Notes under the pieces: generated by a model | Database searches by the model: none | The model's input: the letters and a program-made list of their open reading frames with translations, nothing else | What the model was told of the DNA's origin: nothing | Shown: positions 9,005 through 18,084 of the stretch, piece by piece | Position numbering within the stretch: position 1 is the first letter of the stretch | How the letters are laid out: every line of letters starts with the position of its first letter | Assembly (NCBI RefSeq): GCF_007559025.1 | Contig: NZ_CP041765.1 | Location: 1,360,679-1,424,678 of the forward strand | Direction: 5' to 3' | DNA length: 64,000 nucleotides | From: Tomitella fengzijianii | Lineage (GTDB): Bacteria > Actinomycetota > Actinomycetes > Mycobacteriales > Mycobacteriaceae | Made by a program: the position numbers and the translations under genes

Positions 9005-9595
9005 GTGTCGACGAGGAAGCGGGGCGGAGTGCGGAGCAGTGTCATGGCCAGGGGCGGGGTGCTGGCGGGGGCCGTGGTCCTCGCAGGTTCCGCGGTTGCG
9101 GGATGTTCGGATGCACCCGCCCCGCCCAGCGACGCCGAACTCGAGGCGATCACCCTCCCGAGTCCGCGGCCTCCGCCCAATGCGTCGAGCGACGCGGGCC
9201 CGTGCGCACTGCTGACCGGCGCCGAGATCACACAGCAGACGGGCGCGACGATCGACCGCACCAGTCGCGTGGCGGGCGGTTGCGTCTGGCAGGGGCTGTC
9301 CGACGGCACGCTGCCGGTCGTCGACTTGGAGGTCCGCAGCAACGGCGACGGCGACGTCATGCGCGTGTACGGCGAGGTGGAGCGGTCCGCGCGGCAGGGC
9401 GGCGAAGTGCAGGACATCGACGGGCTCGGCGAGCGTGCCTTCACCACATCGGTTTCGGCGCCCACGGTGTGGTGGGTGCAAAACGGGGCGGTGTACGGGC
9501 TGTCGGTGATGCTTCCTCCGGGCGAGGGGACGCGTAGCGGGCCGACGGCCGCATTGGACCTGGCACGGTTGGCGTCGAGCAGGATCGAGGGGTGA
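9005..9595 (+). CDS. Lipoprotein, DUF3558-like
   Basis: A 196-aa exported lipoprotein. The signal peptide ends in the lipobox AGSAVAGC (lipidated Cys near residue 34), followed by a Pro-rich linker. The folded part from about residue 65 has a CALLTGAEI start and a GGCVW motif, which I associate with the DUF3558 lipoproteins of mycolic-acid bacteria, function unknown. The two cysteines (CALL and GGCVW) may form a disulphide outside the cell. GTG 9005 is the first start in frame. It ends 4 nt before gpsA. Confidence 0.75.
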   Translation: MSTRKRGGVRSSVMARGGVLAGAVVLAGSAVAGCSDAPAPPSDAELEAITLPSPRPPPNASSDAGPCALLTGAEITQQTGATIDRTSRVAGGCVWQGLSDGTLPVVDLEVRSNGDGDVMRVYGEVERSARQGGEVQDIDGLGERAFTTSVSAPTVWWVQNGAVYGLSVMLPPGEGTRSGPTAALDLARLASSRIEG

Positions 9596-9599
9596 TCGC

Positions 9600-10610
9600 A
9601 TGTCCCGTCCAGTGCGGGTAGTGGTGTTGGGGTCGGGGTCGTGGGGTACCACCGTCGCGAGCCTGGCCGCCCACAACACGCGGACCACGCTGTGGTGCCG
9701 CCGTTCCGAGGTGGCGGAGGAGATCAATTCCGACCACCGCAACCGCCAGTACCTCGGGGAGCGGCCGCTGCCGGACGCTCTCGACGCGACCGACGATATC
9801 GAGTTCGCCGCCTCGCAGGCGGACGTGCTCGTCGTCGGCGTTCCGTCGTCGGCGGTTCGCGCCACGCTCACCGAGGTGGCGCCGACGCTGCGCGCATGGG
9901 TCCCCGTCCTCTCGCTCGTGAAGGGGCTCGAGGCCGGCAGCCGCATGCGGCCCACACAGGTGGTCGGCGAGTGCCTTCCCGGGCACCCCGTCGGGCTGCT
10001 GGCGGGCCCCAACATCGCGAGCGAGATCATCGACGGGATGGCCGCCGCGGCGGTCATCGCCACCCAGGACGAGCACGTGGCCACTGCGCTGCAGCCGCTG
10101 TTCGCCGCGCCCCGCTTCCGCGTCTACCGCAATACGGACGTGCTCGGTTGCGAGCTCGGCGGGGTTCTCAAGAACATCGTCGCCATCGCGGCGGGCATGG
10201 CGGAGGGGCTCGCGGTCGGCGACAACACGCGGGCGATGGTGCTGGCGCGCGGACTGGCGGAGATGATGCAGCTCGGCGAGGCGATGGGCGCCGATCCGCG
10301 CACGTTCATGGGACTCACCGGCATGGGCGATCTGATCGCCACGTGCATGAGCCCGGCGTCGCGGAACCGCCGCATCGGTGAGGCGCTGGCGCGGGGCCTG
10401 ACGGTGGCCGAGGCGGCCAAGGAGCTGGGGCAGGTCGCGGAGGGTGTGAAGACGGCGCCGATCGTGATGCAACTGGCCGACGAGTTCGGGATCGACATGC
10501 CCATCGCCGCCGAAGTCGAAGCGGTCGTCGCCGGCCGCCACACCCCGGAGCAGGCCTATGCGGGGCTCGGCACGGTCCCACCGGGCACTGATCAGCACGA
10601 GAGCGCCTGA
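9600..10610 (+). CDS. gpsA: Glycerol-3-phosphate dehydrogenase [NAD(P)+]
   Basis: Cytoplasmic enzyme that reduces dihydroxyacetone phosphate to sn-glycerol-3-phosphate for phospholipid synthesis; 336 aa, the family's usual length. The Rossmann motif is GSGSWGTT at residues 12-19. The catalytic Lys region VLSLVKGLE and the second conserved Lys in [15 protein letters not shown] are present, as is the NTRA segment. The gene starts 4 nt after the lipoprotein stop and is probably co-transcribed with it. M. tuberculosis has two paralogues, and I cannot say which this corresponds to. Confidence 0.95.
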   Translation: MSRPVRVVVLGSGSWGTTVASLAAHNTRTTLWCRRSEVAEEINSDHRNRQYLGERPLPDALDATDDIEFAASQADVLVVGVPSSAVRATLTEVAPTLRAWVPVLSLVKGLEAGSRMRPTQVVGECLPGHPVGLLAGPNIASEIIDGMAAAAVIATQDEHVATALQPLFAAPRFRVYRNTDVLGCELGGVLKNIVAIAAGMAEGLAVGDNTRAMVLARGLAEMMQLGEAMGADPRTFMGLTGMGDLIATCMSPASRNRRIGEALARGLTVAEAAKELGQVAEGVKTAPIVMQLADEFGIDMPIAAEVEAVVAGRHTPEQAYAGLGTVPPGTDQHESA

Positions 10611-10664
10611 GTAAGCCGGGAGCGCCTGAACGCCCGAGCTGCGCCCCGTTGCACAATGGGGTAC

Positions 10665-11090
10665 GTGTTCACCGAGACCCAGCCCGAACGTCCTCGTGCC
10701 CGCCGTCGCACTCGTCCGCGCAGCGTGGCCGCGCTGCTGTGCGCGGCGATCGCCTTCATCACGCTCGCGGCCTGCTCCAGCGGGACGAGTAGGACCGCCT
10801 CGCTCGACGACGTGCCGCCGGGGACGGTCGTCATCACCGGCATGCAGTTCGCGCCCGCCGACATCACCGTGCAGGTGGGCGACACCGTCACCTGGCAGTT
10901 CCGCGACAACGGCGTGCCCCACGATGTGACCAGCACGGACGAGTCCGGGGCCGTCGCCGCGGATCCGGTGCTGGACAGCGGCCAGAAGAAGCGCGGGGAG
11001 TACACCCACACCTTCACCGAACCCGGCCGCTACACCTACATGTGCACGCTGCACCCGGATATGACCGGCGTGGTCACGGTGACGCAGTGA
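10665..11090 (+). CDS. Cupredoxin-domain lipoprotein
   Basis: Exported blue-copper-type lipoprotein. A basic N-terminus and hydrophobic segment lead to the lipobox ITLAAC. The cupredoxin domain follows with the type 1 copper ligands His (VPHDV), Cys (TYMC), His (TLHP) and Met (DMTG) spaced as in plastocyanin/amicyanin-like proteins. It may carry electrons or bind copper at the outer face of the membrane. I place the start at GTG 10665, 7 nt after CACAAT, which resembles a leaderless promoter; an ATG at 10656 in the same frame is the alternative. It converges with the GH25 gene. Confidence 0.85.
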   Translation: MFTETQPERPRARRRTRPRSVAALLCAAIAFITLAACSSGTSRTASLDDVPPGTVVITGMQFAPADITVQVGDTVTWQFRDNGVPHDVTSTDESGAVAADPVLDSGQKKRGEYTHTFTEPGRYTYMCTLHPDMTGVVTVTQ

Positions 11091-11156
11091 CGGAACCGGG
11101 CACCTGACGGGCCCGCCTGCGGACGGGCGCCTGGAGAGCCTGCCGGGCGGGACCGG

Positions 11157-11954
11157 TCAGGAACCCGCCTTGTTCCCGAGGACGCCGGCCACTCCGGCCG
11201 ACGCAGCGGAGCCGAGCGAGCCCATGGAGCCGAGTGCGTCGCTGTTGGACAGACGCGCGAACGGACCGGCGGCTCCGCTGTAGTGGTTCACGTCGACGTT
11301 GCCGGAGATGCCGGGGACGCTGCCGGCGTCGGAGTACTGCCAGAACGCCCAGTCCTGCCAGCCTCCCGGCAGCGGCAGGGTGGGGCCGCTGCCGCCGTTG
11401 TAGTCGGCGATCCACAGCGGATACTCGGAGAACTCCGTCGTGTTCGCCATGTGGGACCGCCAGAACCATGCGCCCGTGTAGATCATCGGCTGACGCCCGG
11501 TCAGCGCCTGGACGGTGTCCAGGTACGAGTGCAGCCAACCGATGATGTGCTGTGCGGATTGACCGCGCGCGTCCTCCATATCGATCACCGGCGGGAGGTC
11601 GAGCGGGCCGTTCTGCCCCAGGACCACCGTCGAGTAGAAGACCGCCTGCGCGACGGGATCCGCGGTGACGTCCGCGTAGTGGTAGGTGCCGCGCGCCAGC
11701 CCGGCGGCGCGGATGCCCAGGGAATCCTGCACGAAGTACGGGTTGACGTAGGTGAGCCCCTCGGTGGCCTTGACCATCGCGAACTGCTGTCCGCTGCCGC
11801 GCACGGAGAACCAGTTGACGCCCTGGCCTCCCGGGTGCTGCCAGGACGAGACGTCGACGCCCTGTTCTGCGGCCGCGGTCCCGGGGGCGAGCGCCAGCAG
11901 CATCGCCGCTGCGGACAGCGGAACCATCGAGCGGCGCAACAGGTTCTTCAGCAT
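11157..11954 (-). CDS. Secreted GH25 muramidase with Gly-Ser tail
   Basis: A 265-aa exported lysozyme of glycoside hydrolase family 25, cleaving the MurNAc-GlcNAc bond of peptidoglycan. A signal peptide ends at about residue 29 (GTAAAE). The conserved start GVDVSSWQH supplies Asp34, and IDMED supplies the Asp125/Glu127 pair of the active site. The chain ends with QYSDAGSVPGISGNVDVN and then a tail reading LGSMGSLGSAASAG, like the tail of the SGNH esterase at 5.4 kb. The start ATG 11954 is preceded by TACGAT at 7 nt. It may remodel the cell wall or act on competitors. Confidence 0.9.
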   Translation of the reverse strand: MLKNLLRRSMVPLSAAAMLLALAPGTAAAEQGVDVSSWQHPGGQGVNWFSVRGSGQQFAMVKATEGLTYVNPYFVQDSLGIRAAGLARGTYHYADVTADPVAQAVFYSTVVLGQNGPLDLPPVIDMEDARGQSAQHIIGWLHSYLDTVQALTGRQPMIYTGAWFWRSHMANTTEFSEYPLWIADYNGGSGPTLPLPGGWQDWAFWQYSDAGSVPGISGNVDVNHYSGAAGPFARLSNSDALGSMGSLGSAASAGVAGVLGNKAGS

Positions 11955-11961
11955 GCCGATG

Positions 11962-11967
11962 ATCGTA
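11962..11967 (-). promoter_or_regulatory. Probable -10 hexamer of leaderless GH25 transcript
   Basis: TACGAT on the minus strand, 7 nt before ATG 11954, with no Shine-Dalgarno between. The distance fits transcription starting at or next to the start codon. Confidence 0.5.
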
Positions 11968-11980
11968 GATAACGAATCGG

Positions 11981-12352
11981 TCACTTGCCAAGGGAAGCGC
12001 GAAATCGACGGAGGAGTAAAGCGAGGACGATCCCGCACGCGATCCCCACCGCATCGGCGAGGACGTCGCGAAGGTCGCCGTTGCGGTGGATGGGCAGGAC
12101 GTCCTGCAGCACCTCCGACACGGCAGCGTAGGCGAGGAGGGCGGCCGCAGCGGTCCGCCATCCTGCACCGGCGACGAGGGACGCGACCGCCAGCGCGGCG
12201 AAAAGGCCCGCATGCACCAGCTTGTCGGAGTTCGGCGGCCCACTCGGGACCGTCGAGCCGGGGGAGAAGAGCATGACGACACTGACGGGGATCAGAACCG
12301 CCAACGGTAGGAAGCGCATGCGGCCGCCCGTTCCGGACGACGGCGGTCTCAT
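11981..12352 (-). CDS. VanZ-like membrane protein
   Basis: A 123-aa membrane protein with four short hydrophobic segments and the VanZ-type motifs DKLVHAGLFAALA and EVLQDVLP with a conserved acidic loop (RNGDLRDVLADAVG). VanZ-like proteins are of uncertain function; the founding member gives low-level teicoplanin resistance. The start ATG 12352 overlaps the dfrA stop by 4 nt (ATGA), which favours it over the in-frame ATG 12319 and makes this the third gene of a thyA-dfrA-vanZ-like operon. Confidence 0.75.
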   Translation of the reverse strand: MRPPSSGTGGRMRFLPLAVLIPVSVVMLFSPGSTVPSGPPNSDKLVHAGLFAALAVASLVAGAGWRTAAAALLAYAAVSEVLQDVLPIHRNGDLRDVLADAVGIACGIVLALLLRRFRASLGK

Positions 12353-12924
12353 CGGTCGGCGGGGAGGCCGGGGTCGGGGTGCCCGGCGTCAGGGTGGCCC
12401 GCGTCGGGGTCCGCGGCCGCGATGCCGGGAGCCCGCCGGCGCAGCGTCCGGAATCGATAGCGCAGGCCCGACCGCTCGGACACGTGCCACTCGGAGGGTG
12501 CGGCGTCGAACCAGTCCGTACCGAGCACGGGCGCGAGGGTGTCGCCCGCGACGTCGACGTCGATCTCCGTCACTGCGCAGAGTTCCGCGTGGGGGAGCAG
12601 CGCCGAATAGATCTGGGCTCCGCCCGTGACCCAGACCTCGCGCGAGGGCGCCGGACTCGCTTCCGCCAGCGCGTCCGCCGTCGAGTGGACCGCGGTGGCG
12701 CCGTCGGCGTGCCAGCCACGATCGCGGGTGACCACGATGTTGCGGCGCCCGGGCAGAGGCCGGAAACGCGGCGGGAGCGAATCCCACGTGGCCCGCCCCA
12801 TGATCACCGGATGCCCGGCGGTGACCGCCTTGAAGTGGGCCAGGTCTTCGGGCAGGTGCCACGGCATCGTGCCGCTCGCGCCGATCACGCCGCCGCGCGC
12901 CTGCGCCCAGATCATCCCCAGCAT
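12349..12924 (-). CDS. dfrA: Dihydrofolate reductase with extended tail
   Basis: Reduces dihydrofolate to tetrahydrofolate with NADPH; target of trimethoprim. 191 aa against about 160 for the family. The N-terminus MLGMIWAQARGGVIG with MPWHLPEDLAHFK gives the conserved Trp-x-x-Pro-Glu/Asp substrate site. GRATWDSLP and GGAQIY are cofactor-binding segments. About 30 extra C-terminal residues contain the repeat DAGHP-DAGHP. The gene starts 2 nt after the thyA stop; pairing of thyA with dfrA regenerates the folate that ThyA oxidises. Confidence 0.95.
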   Translation of the reverse strand: MLGMIWAQARGGVIGASGTMPWHLPEDLAHFKAVTAGHPVIMGRATWDSLPPRFRPLPGRRNIVVTRDRGWHADGATAVHSTADALAEASPAPSREVWVTGGAQIYSALLPHAELCAVTEIDVDVAGDTLAPVLGTDWFDAAPSEWHVSERSGLRYRFRTLRRRAPGIAAADPDAGHPDAGHPDPGLPADR

Positions 12925-12926
12925 GG

Positions 12927-13727
12927 TCAGACCGCCACGGGGGCGGAGATCCGCGGATGGTGGCGGTAGTCGACCAGCTCGACGTCCTCGTAGGTGTATT
13001 CGGAGATCGTGGGGCGCTGCGTCAGGCGCAGGGTGGGGGACGGGTACGGCTCGCGCTCCAGCTGCGTGCGCACCTGCTCGACATGGTTGTCGTAGATGTG
13101 GCAGTCGCCGCCGGTCCAGATGAACTCCCCGGGCTCCAAGCCCGCCTGCTGCGCCACCATGTGGGTCAGCAGCGCGTAGCTGGCGATGTTGAAGGGGACG
13201 CCCAGGAACAGGTCCGCGCTGCGCTGGTACAACTGGCAGGAAAGACGGCCGTCGGCGGCATAGAACTGGAAGAACGCGTGGCACGGGGGCAAGGCCATCC
13301 GCGGGATCTCCCCGACGTTCCACGCGGAGACGAGCATGCGGCGCGAATCGGGGTCGGACCTGAGCGTCTCGATGACCTGCGCGATCTGATCCACGTGCTC
13401 CCCGGACGGTGTGGGCCAGGAACGCCACTGCACGCCGTAGATGGGGCCCAGCGAACCGTCCGGCCGGGCCCACTCGTCCCAGATCCGCACGCCGTGGTCG
13501 CGCAGATACTGCACGTTGGAGTCGCCCCGCAGGAACCACAGGAGCTCGTAGACGATGGACTTGAGATGCACGCGCTTGGTGGTGACCAGGGGGAACCCGG
13601 CCTGAAGGTCGAAACGCATCTGATGGCCGAACACCGAACGCGTGCCGGTGCCGGTGCGGTCGGACTTGGGGGTGCCGTGCTCGAGGACGTGCTGCAGCAG
13701 GTCCTCGTACGCCGTCGTGATCGCCAC
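12927..13727 (-). CDS. thyA: Thymidylate synthase
   Basis: Converts dUMP to dTMP using methylene-tetrahydrofolate, leaving dihydrofolate. 266 aa, typical of the family. Visible motifs are [12 protein letters not shown], the catalytic Cys in [12 protein letters not shown] (about residue 149), [12 protein letters not shown] and the C-terminal ISAPVAV. The start is GTG 13727 ([11 protein letters not shown]), 7 nt after TAGACT, so the operon message is probably leaderless. Its order with dfrA matches mycobacteria. Confidence 0.96.
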   Translation of the reverse strand: MAITTAYEDLLQHVLEHGTPKSDRTGTGTRSVFGHQMRFDLQAGFPLVTTKRVHLKSIVYELLWFLRGDSNVQYLRDHGVRIWDEWARPDGSLGPIYGVQWRSWPTPSGEHVDQIAQVIETLRSDPDSRRMLVSAWNVGEIPRMALPPCHAFFQFYAADGRLSCQLYQRSADLFLGVPFNIASYALLTHMVAQQAGLEPGEFIWTGGDCHIYDNHVEQVRTQLEREPYPSPTLRLTQRPTISEYTYEDVELVDYRHHPRISAPVAV

Positions 13728-13734
13728 GCCGACG

Positions 13735-13740
13735 AGTCTA
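13735..13740 (-). promoter_or_regulatory. Probable -10 hexamer of thyA-dfrA-vanZ-like operon
   Basis: TAGACT on the minus strand, 7 nt before GTG 13727, with no ribosome-binding site in the gap. This is consistent with leaderless transcription of the operon. Confidence 0.5.
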
Positions 13741-13842
13741 ACCGTGCCCGGCCAGGCGCCGGCGCGGCCGCGTGCCCGCGCGCCGACGCGCCGTTCTGCC
13801 GCATCTGCTGCGCGGCGGCGGCCACGCAGGCACACTCGTGGC

Positions 13843-14742
13843 ATGCCCGAACTTCCCGAGATCGAGGCGCTGGCGCATTTTCTGCGCGAGCACGCTGTGG
13901 GACGCACGGTGGAGCGGGTGGACGTCGCCGCCCTCAGCGTGGTCAAGACGTTCGAGCCGCCGATCTCCGCGCTGCAGGGGCGTGCGATCAGGCGGGTGGG
14001 GCGCGCGGGGAAATACCTGATGCTCGACTGCGACGGACTGTTCCTGGTCCTGCACTTCTCCCGAGCCGGGTGGCTGCGGTGGTCCGATGAGCTGTCGCCG
14101 CGGCCCGTGCGGCCGGGGCGTGGACCGCTGGCGCTGCGCGTGCACCTGGGCGCCGGGGAGGCGGACGATGGCGCTGCGGACGGTGGCGCCGAGGCGACGG
14201 CGGGCTTCGACGTCACCGAGGCCGGCACCCGCAAGTCGCTGGCGGCCTGGGTGGTAGCCGATCCGCTGGACGTCCCCGGGGTCGCGCGGCTCGGCCCCGA
14301 TGCGGCGGCCGTCGGGCATGAGGAGCTGGCGGAGATCATCGGCGATGCCGGGGGCCGGCAGGTGCGCACCGTCCTCACGGACCAGCAGGCGCTGGCGGGC
14401 GTCGGCGGCGCCTACGCGGACGAGATCCTGCACCGGGCGCGCCTGTCGCCGTTCGCCCCTGCGGAGGGGCTGAGTACGCAGCAGGTGGCGGCGCTGCACG
14501 CGGCGATCGGAGACGTGCTGGGCGCGGCGCTGCGCGAGTGCGTCGACGCCGACGCTGCGCGCGTGAAATCGCACAAGCGCGCCGGGCTCGCGGTGCACGG
14601 GCGCGCCGGCGAGCAGTGCCCGGTGTGCGGGGATGTGATCCGGCAGGTGGTTTTCGAGGAACGCTCGTTCCAGTACTGCCCCGCCTGTCAGACGGGCGGC
14701 AGGGTCCTCGCCGACCGGCGGCTTTCGCGGTTGCTCAAGTAG
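13843..14742 (+). CDS. Formamidopyrimidine/endonuclease VIII-type DNA glycosylase
   Basis: Base-excision repair enzyme of the Fpg/Nei family, 299 aa. The mature N-terminus PELPE gives the catalytic Pro1/Glu2 (after Met removal). The helix-two-turn-helix region lies around [20 protein letters not shown]. The C-terminal zinc finger is CPVC...CPAC with the usual GRVL-x-R tail. It removes oxidised purines or pyrimidines and nicks the DNA by beta/delta elimination. Position next to pgi corresponds to Rv0944 of M. tuberculosis, which I recall as a shortened homologue; this copy is full length. It is divergent from thyA and convergent with pgi. Confidence 0.9.
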   Translation: MPELPEIEALAHFLREHAVGRTVERVDVAALSVVKTFEPPISALQGRAIRRVGRAGKYLMLDCDGLFLVLHFSRAGWLRWSDELSPRPVRPGRGPLALRVHLGAGEADDGAADGGAEATAGFDVTEAGTRKSLAAWVVADPLDVPGVARLGPDAAAVGHEELAEIIGDAGGRQVRTVLTDQQALAGVGGAYADEILHRARLSPFAPAEGLSTQQVAALHAAIGDVLGAALRECVDADAARVKSHKRAGLAVHGRAGEQCPVCGDVIRQVVFEERSFQYCPACQTGGRVLADRRLSRLLK

Positions 14743-14786
14743 CCGACGGCCTCGGGACCGACTCCGCGGACGCCCGCCGCGTTCCC

Positions 14787-16472
14787 TCAGCGTCCCCGCC
14801 CGGCGCGGTAGCGCCGGACCAGCGCGGTGGTGGACGAATCGCCGAGGTCGACGGGTGAGTCCGGGCCCGTCAGCGCCGGCATCAGTTCGATCGCCTGCTG
14901 CTTCCCCAGCTCGACGCCCCACTGGTCGAACGAGTCGATGCCCCAGATGACGCCCTGGACGAACACGGTGTGCTCGTACAACGCGATCAGCTGACCGAGC
15001 ACCGACGGTGTGAGGCGGGGCGCGAGGATCGTGGTGGACGGCCTGTTGCCGGGCATCACCTTGTGGGGGACCAGCGCCTCGTCCGTGCCTTCCGCCCGGA
15101 TCTCGTCGGCGGTCTTGCCGAAGGCGAGCACCTTGGACTGCGCGAACAGATTCGACATGAGGAGGTCGTGCATCTTCTCCGTGCCGTCGGCGGTCGGCAG
15201 GTCCTCGTTGGGCTCGACGAATCCGATGAAGTCTGCGGGGATGAGCCGGGTGCCCTGGTGCAGAAGCTGGTAGAAGGCGTGCTGGCCGTTGGTCCCCGGC
15301 TCGCCCCAGTAGATCTCTCCGGTGGACGAGCGAACCGGGGTGCCGTCGGCGCGCACCGACTTGCCGTTGGACTCCATGGTGAGTTGCTGCAGGTAGGCGG
15401 GAAACCGCTTCAGGTCGTTGGAGTAGGGCAGGACGGCCTTGGATTCGCTGCCGAAGAAGTTGGTGTACCAGACTCCCAGCAGCGCGGCGATCACCGGCGC
15501 GTTGCGGCGCAGCGGCGCCGTCGCGAAGTGTTCATCGACGGCGCGGAACCCTGCGAGGAATTGGTGGAAGCCTTCCGACCCGATCGCGAGCATGAGCGAA
15601 AGGCCCACCGCCGAGTCCACCGAGTAGCGACCGCCCACCCAATCCCAGAAGCCGAACATGTTGGCCGGGTCGATGCCGAAATCACGGACACGGTCTTCGT
15701 GGGTGGACACCGCGGCGAAGTGCTTGGACACCGCGGCCGCCGCCTCGTCGGTCAACTGCTCGGCGTCGGCGAACCCCAGGCCCTCCAGCAGCCACCGTCG
15801 CGCCGCGGTGGCGTTGGTGAGCGTCTCGATCGTCGAGAACGTCTTGGAGACGACGATGACCAGCGTGGTCTCGGGGTCCAGGCCGTGCAGGCGTGCGACC
15901 GCGTCAGCCGGGTCCGCGTTGGAGATGAATCGGACATCGACGGTGTCGGCATGGCTCCGCAGTGCCCGGTATGTCATCACGGGGCCCAGATCGGAGCCGC
16001 CGATACCGATGTTGACCACGGCTTCGATGCGTTTGCCGGTGTGGCCGCGCCGGTCGCCCGCGCGGACCTCCTCGGCGAACCGGCCCATCGATCGGAGGAC
16101 TCGGTGCACCTCGGGAACGACATCGACGCCGTCGACGACGAGCGACGAACCCTCAGGCAGGCGCAGCGCGGTGTGCAGGACCGATCGGTCCTCGCTGGAG
16201 TTGATGCGGTCTCCGCGCAGCATGGCGTCGCGGTGCTGCGCGACGCCACGTTCCTCGGCCAAGGACGCCAGCAGATCGAGGGTCTCCTCGTCGACCCGGT
16301 GTTTGCTGTAGTCCAGGTGCAGGTCGGCCGCGTCCACCGTCAACCGTCCGCCGCGCTCCGGATCATCGGCGAACAGCGTCCGCAGGTGCACGTCCCGGAT
16401 GACGTCGTAGTGGTTACGCAGGGCCGCCCAGGCCGGCGTTTCGTCGGTGACGTGCGGTTGTCCGTTGGTCAT
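14787..16472 (-). CDS. pgi: Glucose-6-phosphate isomerase
   Basis: Interconverts glucose-6-phosphate and fructose-6-phosphate in glycolysis and gluconeogenesis. 561 aa, the length of the family. Signature segments are visible: [57 protein letters not shown] and [10 protein letters not shown]. The start is ATG 16472 ([15 protein letters not shown]), with GAGGAGTGG about 14 nt upstream. Synteny with Rv0946c supports the call. Confidence 0.97.
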   Translation of the reverse strand: MTNGQPHVTDETPAWAALRNHYDVIRDVHLRTLFADDPERGGRLTVDAADLHLDYSKHRVDEETLDLLASLAEERGVAQHRDAMLRGDRINSSEDRSVLHTALRLPEGSSLVVDGVDVVPEVHRVLRSMGRFAEEVRAGDRRGHTGKRIEAVVNIGIGGSDLGPVMTYRALRSHADTVDVRFISNADPADAVARLHGLDPETTLVIVVSKTFSTIETLTNATAARRWLLEGLGFADAEQLTDEAAAAVSKHFAAVSTHEDRVRDFGIDPANMFGFWDWVGGRYSVDSAVGLSLMLAIGSEGFHQFLAGFRAVDEHFATAPLRRNAPVIAALLGVWYTNFFGSESKAVLPYSNDLKRFPAYLQQLTMESNGKSVRADGTPVRSSTGEIYWGEPGTNGQHAFYQLLHQGTRLIPADFIGFVEPNEDLPTADGTEKMHDLLMSNLFAQSKVLAFGKTADEIRAEGTDEALVPHKVMPGNRPSTTILAPRLTPSVLGQLIALYEHTVFVQGVIWGIDSFDQWGVELGKQQAIELMPALTGPDSPVDLGDSSTTALVRRYRAGRGR

Positions 16473-16555
16473 GGGCGACTGCCACTCCTCTGCCGGGTCC
16501 GGTGCTGCATCCGTGCCCACCCTAGCCGGGTGGTGACATGTCGCACGATTGAAAT

Positions 16556-16591
16556 CCCGGCGGCCGCGGACGTGCGTCCGCGGCCGCCGGG
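16556..16591 (-). terminator. 16-bp perfect stem-loop, probable terminator
   Basis: Perfect inverted repeat CCCGGCGGCCGCGGAC, 4-nt loop GTGC. It lies 29 nt downstream of the first NTF2-like paralogue stop on the minus strand. Only a weak T-rich stretch follows (ATTTCAAT), as in the U-poor terminators of actinobacteria. Confidence 0.7.
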
Positions 16592-16620
16592 AACTCGGCA
16601 TTACCTTGCCGACCGGAGGC

Positions 16621-17271
16621 TCAGTTGCCCTGCTCGGGCGGCGCCTGCGGCGCGGGCGCCTGCTGCGCCGGGCCCTGATCGGCGGGCGCCTGCTCGGGCG
16701 GTGCGAGGGACGGGCAGACCTTCCACGCGTCGCCCTCCTTCTTGTATCCGAGGGTCAGCGTCTCCTGGTCGGGCTTGCCGTCGCCGGTCTTGGCCGACGC
16801 CGTCACCTTCGCGGTAGCGGTGGAGCCGTCGATGCTCACACCGTCGACGTTCTCCACGGTGATCGGGTTGCTGCTGCCCTGGCCGTCCTGGAGGCCGTCC
16901 AGCTGTCCGGCGTCGTCCGAGCAGATCGACCCCTTGAGATCGGCGACCTTCTGGGAGTTGAACGCGTTGACGTAGTCCGTGGTGGCGGCTTCGATGTCGG
17001 CGTCGTCCGAGGAGTTGAACGGCGCCGACCCTGTGCCGTAGAGCACGGCGAAGACCACTGCCACCACTACTGCGACGGCCGCGACGCCACCGCCGACGAA
17101 GAGCCCGGTGCGCTTGCGGGGCGCGTTCGCCGCCGCTTCGTCTGCGTCGGGGCCGCCGTATACGTCGGAGCCCGGTGCTGCGTCGAAACCCTGGCCCGAA
17201 GGCTCGGAGCCCGGGGCGCCGCGGGGGTCGTCGTCGGGCTCGGGGGTCTTGGGATCGTCGGGGGTGCTCAT
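16621..17271 (-). CDS. Membrane-anchored NTF2-like protein, paralogue 1
   Basis: A 216-aa type II membrane protein. A cytoplasmic acidic/Pro-rich N-terminus of about 55 residues is followed by one membrane helix (about 57-78) and an external alpha+beta domain with a DUF4878/NTF2-like look. The juxtamembrane motif [13 protein letters not shown] and two cysteines (ICSDD, WKVCPS) are shared with the next two genes. A Gln/Ala/Pro-rich tail (about 30 residues) ends the chain. AAGGAG lies 10 nt before ATG 17271. I do not know its function; exported NTF2-like domains can bind small ligands or stabilise partners. Confidence 0.75.
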   Translation of the reverse strand: MSTPDDPKTPEPDDDPRGAPGSEPSGQGFDAAPGSDVYGGPDADEAAANAPRKRTGLFVGGGVAAVAVVVAVVFAVLYGTGSAPFNSSDDADIEAATTDYVNAFNSQKVADLKGSICSDDAGQLDGLQDGQGSSNPITVENVDGVSIDGSTATAKVTASAKTGDGKPDQETLTLGYKKEGDAWKVCPSLAPPEQAPADQGPAQQAPAPQAPPEQGN

Positions 17272-17382
17272 CGGTCGGCAACTCCTTGAAGTCGATGTGG
17301 TCGGTATGCGACCGCCCGGCATGGGTTCACGCGCCGGACGGCTGTTCGGTAGCGGCTACGGATACTCGATCGGGACCACGGG

Positions 17383-17937
17383 TCACTTCGGCGCTTGCGC
17401 GGTGCCCGCGGACTGGCAGACCTTCCAGGTGCCTGCTTCGTCCTTGTAGCCCAACTGGAAATCCTGCGTCTGCTTGTTTCCGCCTGCGCCCACGGATGCC
17501 GTCAGCGTCGCGGTCGCGGTGGCGCCGGAGACCACCACGTCGTGCACGGAGTCGACGCGCACAGGCTCCGAGACTGGGGGCTTGTCCTGCGTACTCGCGA
17601 ACTTCGCCTGGTCGCCGGCGCACACGGATGCACGCATCTGTTCGACGTTCTGGGAGTTCATGGCCTCCACCCAGGTCTGCGTCGCCGCCGCGATGGCCCC
17701 GTCGGGTGCTTGCCCGGCGTCGTCGAACGGGGCGGTGCCGGTCTCGTAGAGCGCGCCGAACACGGCGGCGACGACGATTCCGGCCCCCGCGAACGCCCCG
17801 CCGAGCTTCAAGGCAAGGCGGTGTCGTCCCGTCTGCGCCCCGGGTGACGGCGCCGCGACGCCCGTTGCGGCCGCGCCGGAGTCGGGGTCGACGGACCGCC
17901 CGGAGGGGCGGTCCGTGCCGCGGTCGGGCTCTGTCAT
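17383..17937 (-). CDS. Membrane-anchored NTF2-like protein, paralogue 2
   Basis: A 184-aa protein with the same architecture as paralogue 1: polar N-terminus, one membrane helix (about residues 43-64), then YETGTAPFDD, an external domain with VEAMNSQNVEQMRASVC and the second cysteine in TWKVCQS. The spacing of the two cysteines (about 70 residues) matches paralogues 1 and 3, suggesting a conserved disulphide outside the cell. It lacks the Gln/Pro tail of paralogue 1. It is 111 nt from paralogue 1 on the same strand. Confidence 0.75.
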   Translation of the reverse strand: MTEPDRGTDRPSGRSVDPDSGAAATGVAAPSPGAQTGRHRLALKLGGAFAGAGIVVAAVFGALYETGTAPFDDAGQAPDGAIAAATQTWVEAMNSQNVEQMRASVCAGDQAKFASTQDKPPVSEPVRVDSVHDVVVSGATATATLTASVGAGGNKQTQDFQLGYKDEAGTWKVCQSAGTAQAPK

Positions 17938-18084
17938 GCGGTCTCCTCGTCGATGGCGCAGCCGGACACGGTCGGTACGCAGTGCGGCGCGTCCGGCGTC
18001 AGGACTCTACCTGTACACGCCGGTAGGGTGTCGGAATCGCAGCTCAGTAGGTATTCCGGTTGTGACGGAGCGGGGCGGAACCGG

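Noticed and set aside
9601-10381. Other-frame coding within gpsA and sucC/sucD
   Set aside because: Several frames are open for hundreds of codons inside these genes, but only one frame per locus encodes the conserved enzyme; the others are Arg/Ala/Gly-rich composition artefacts.
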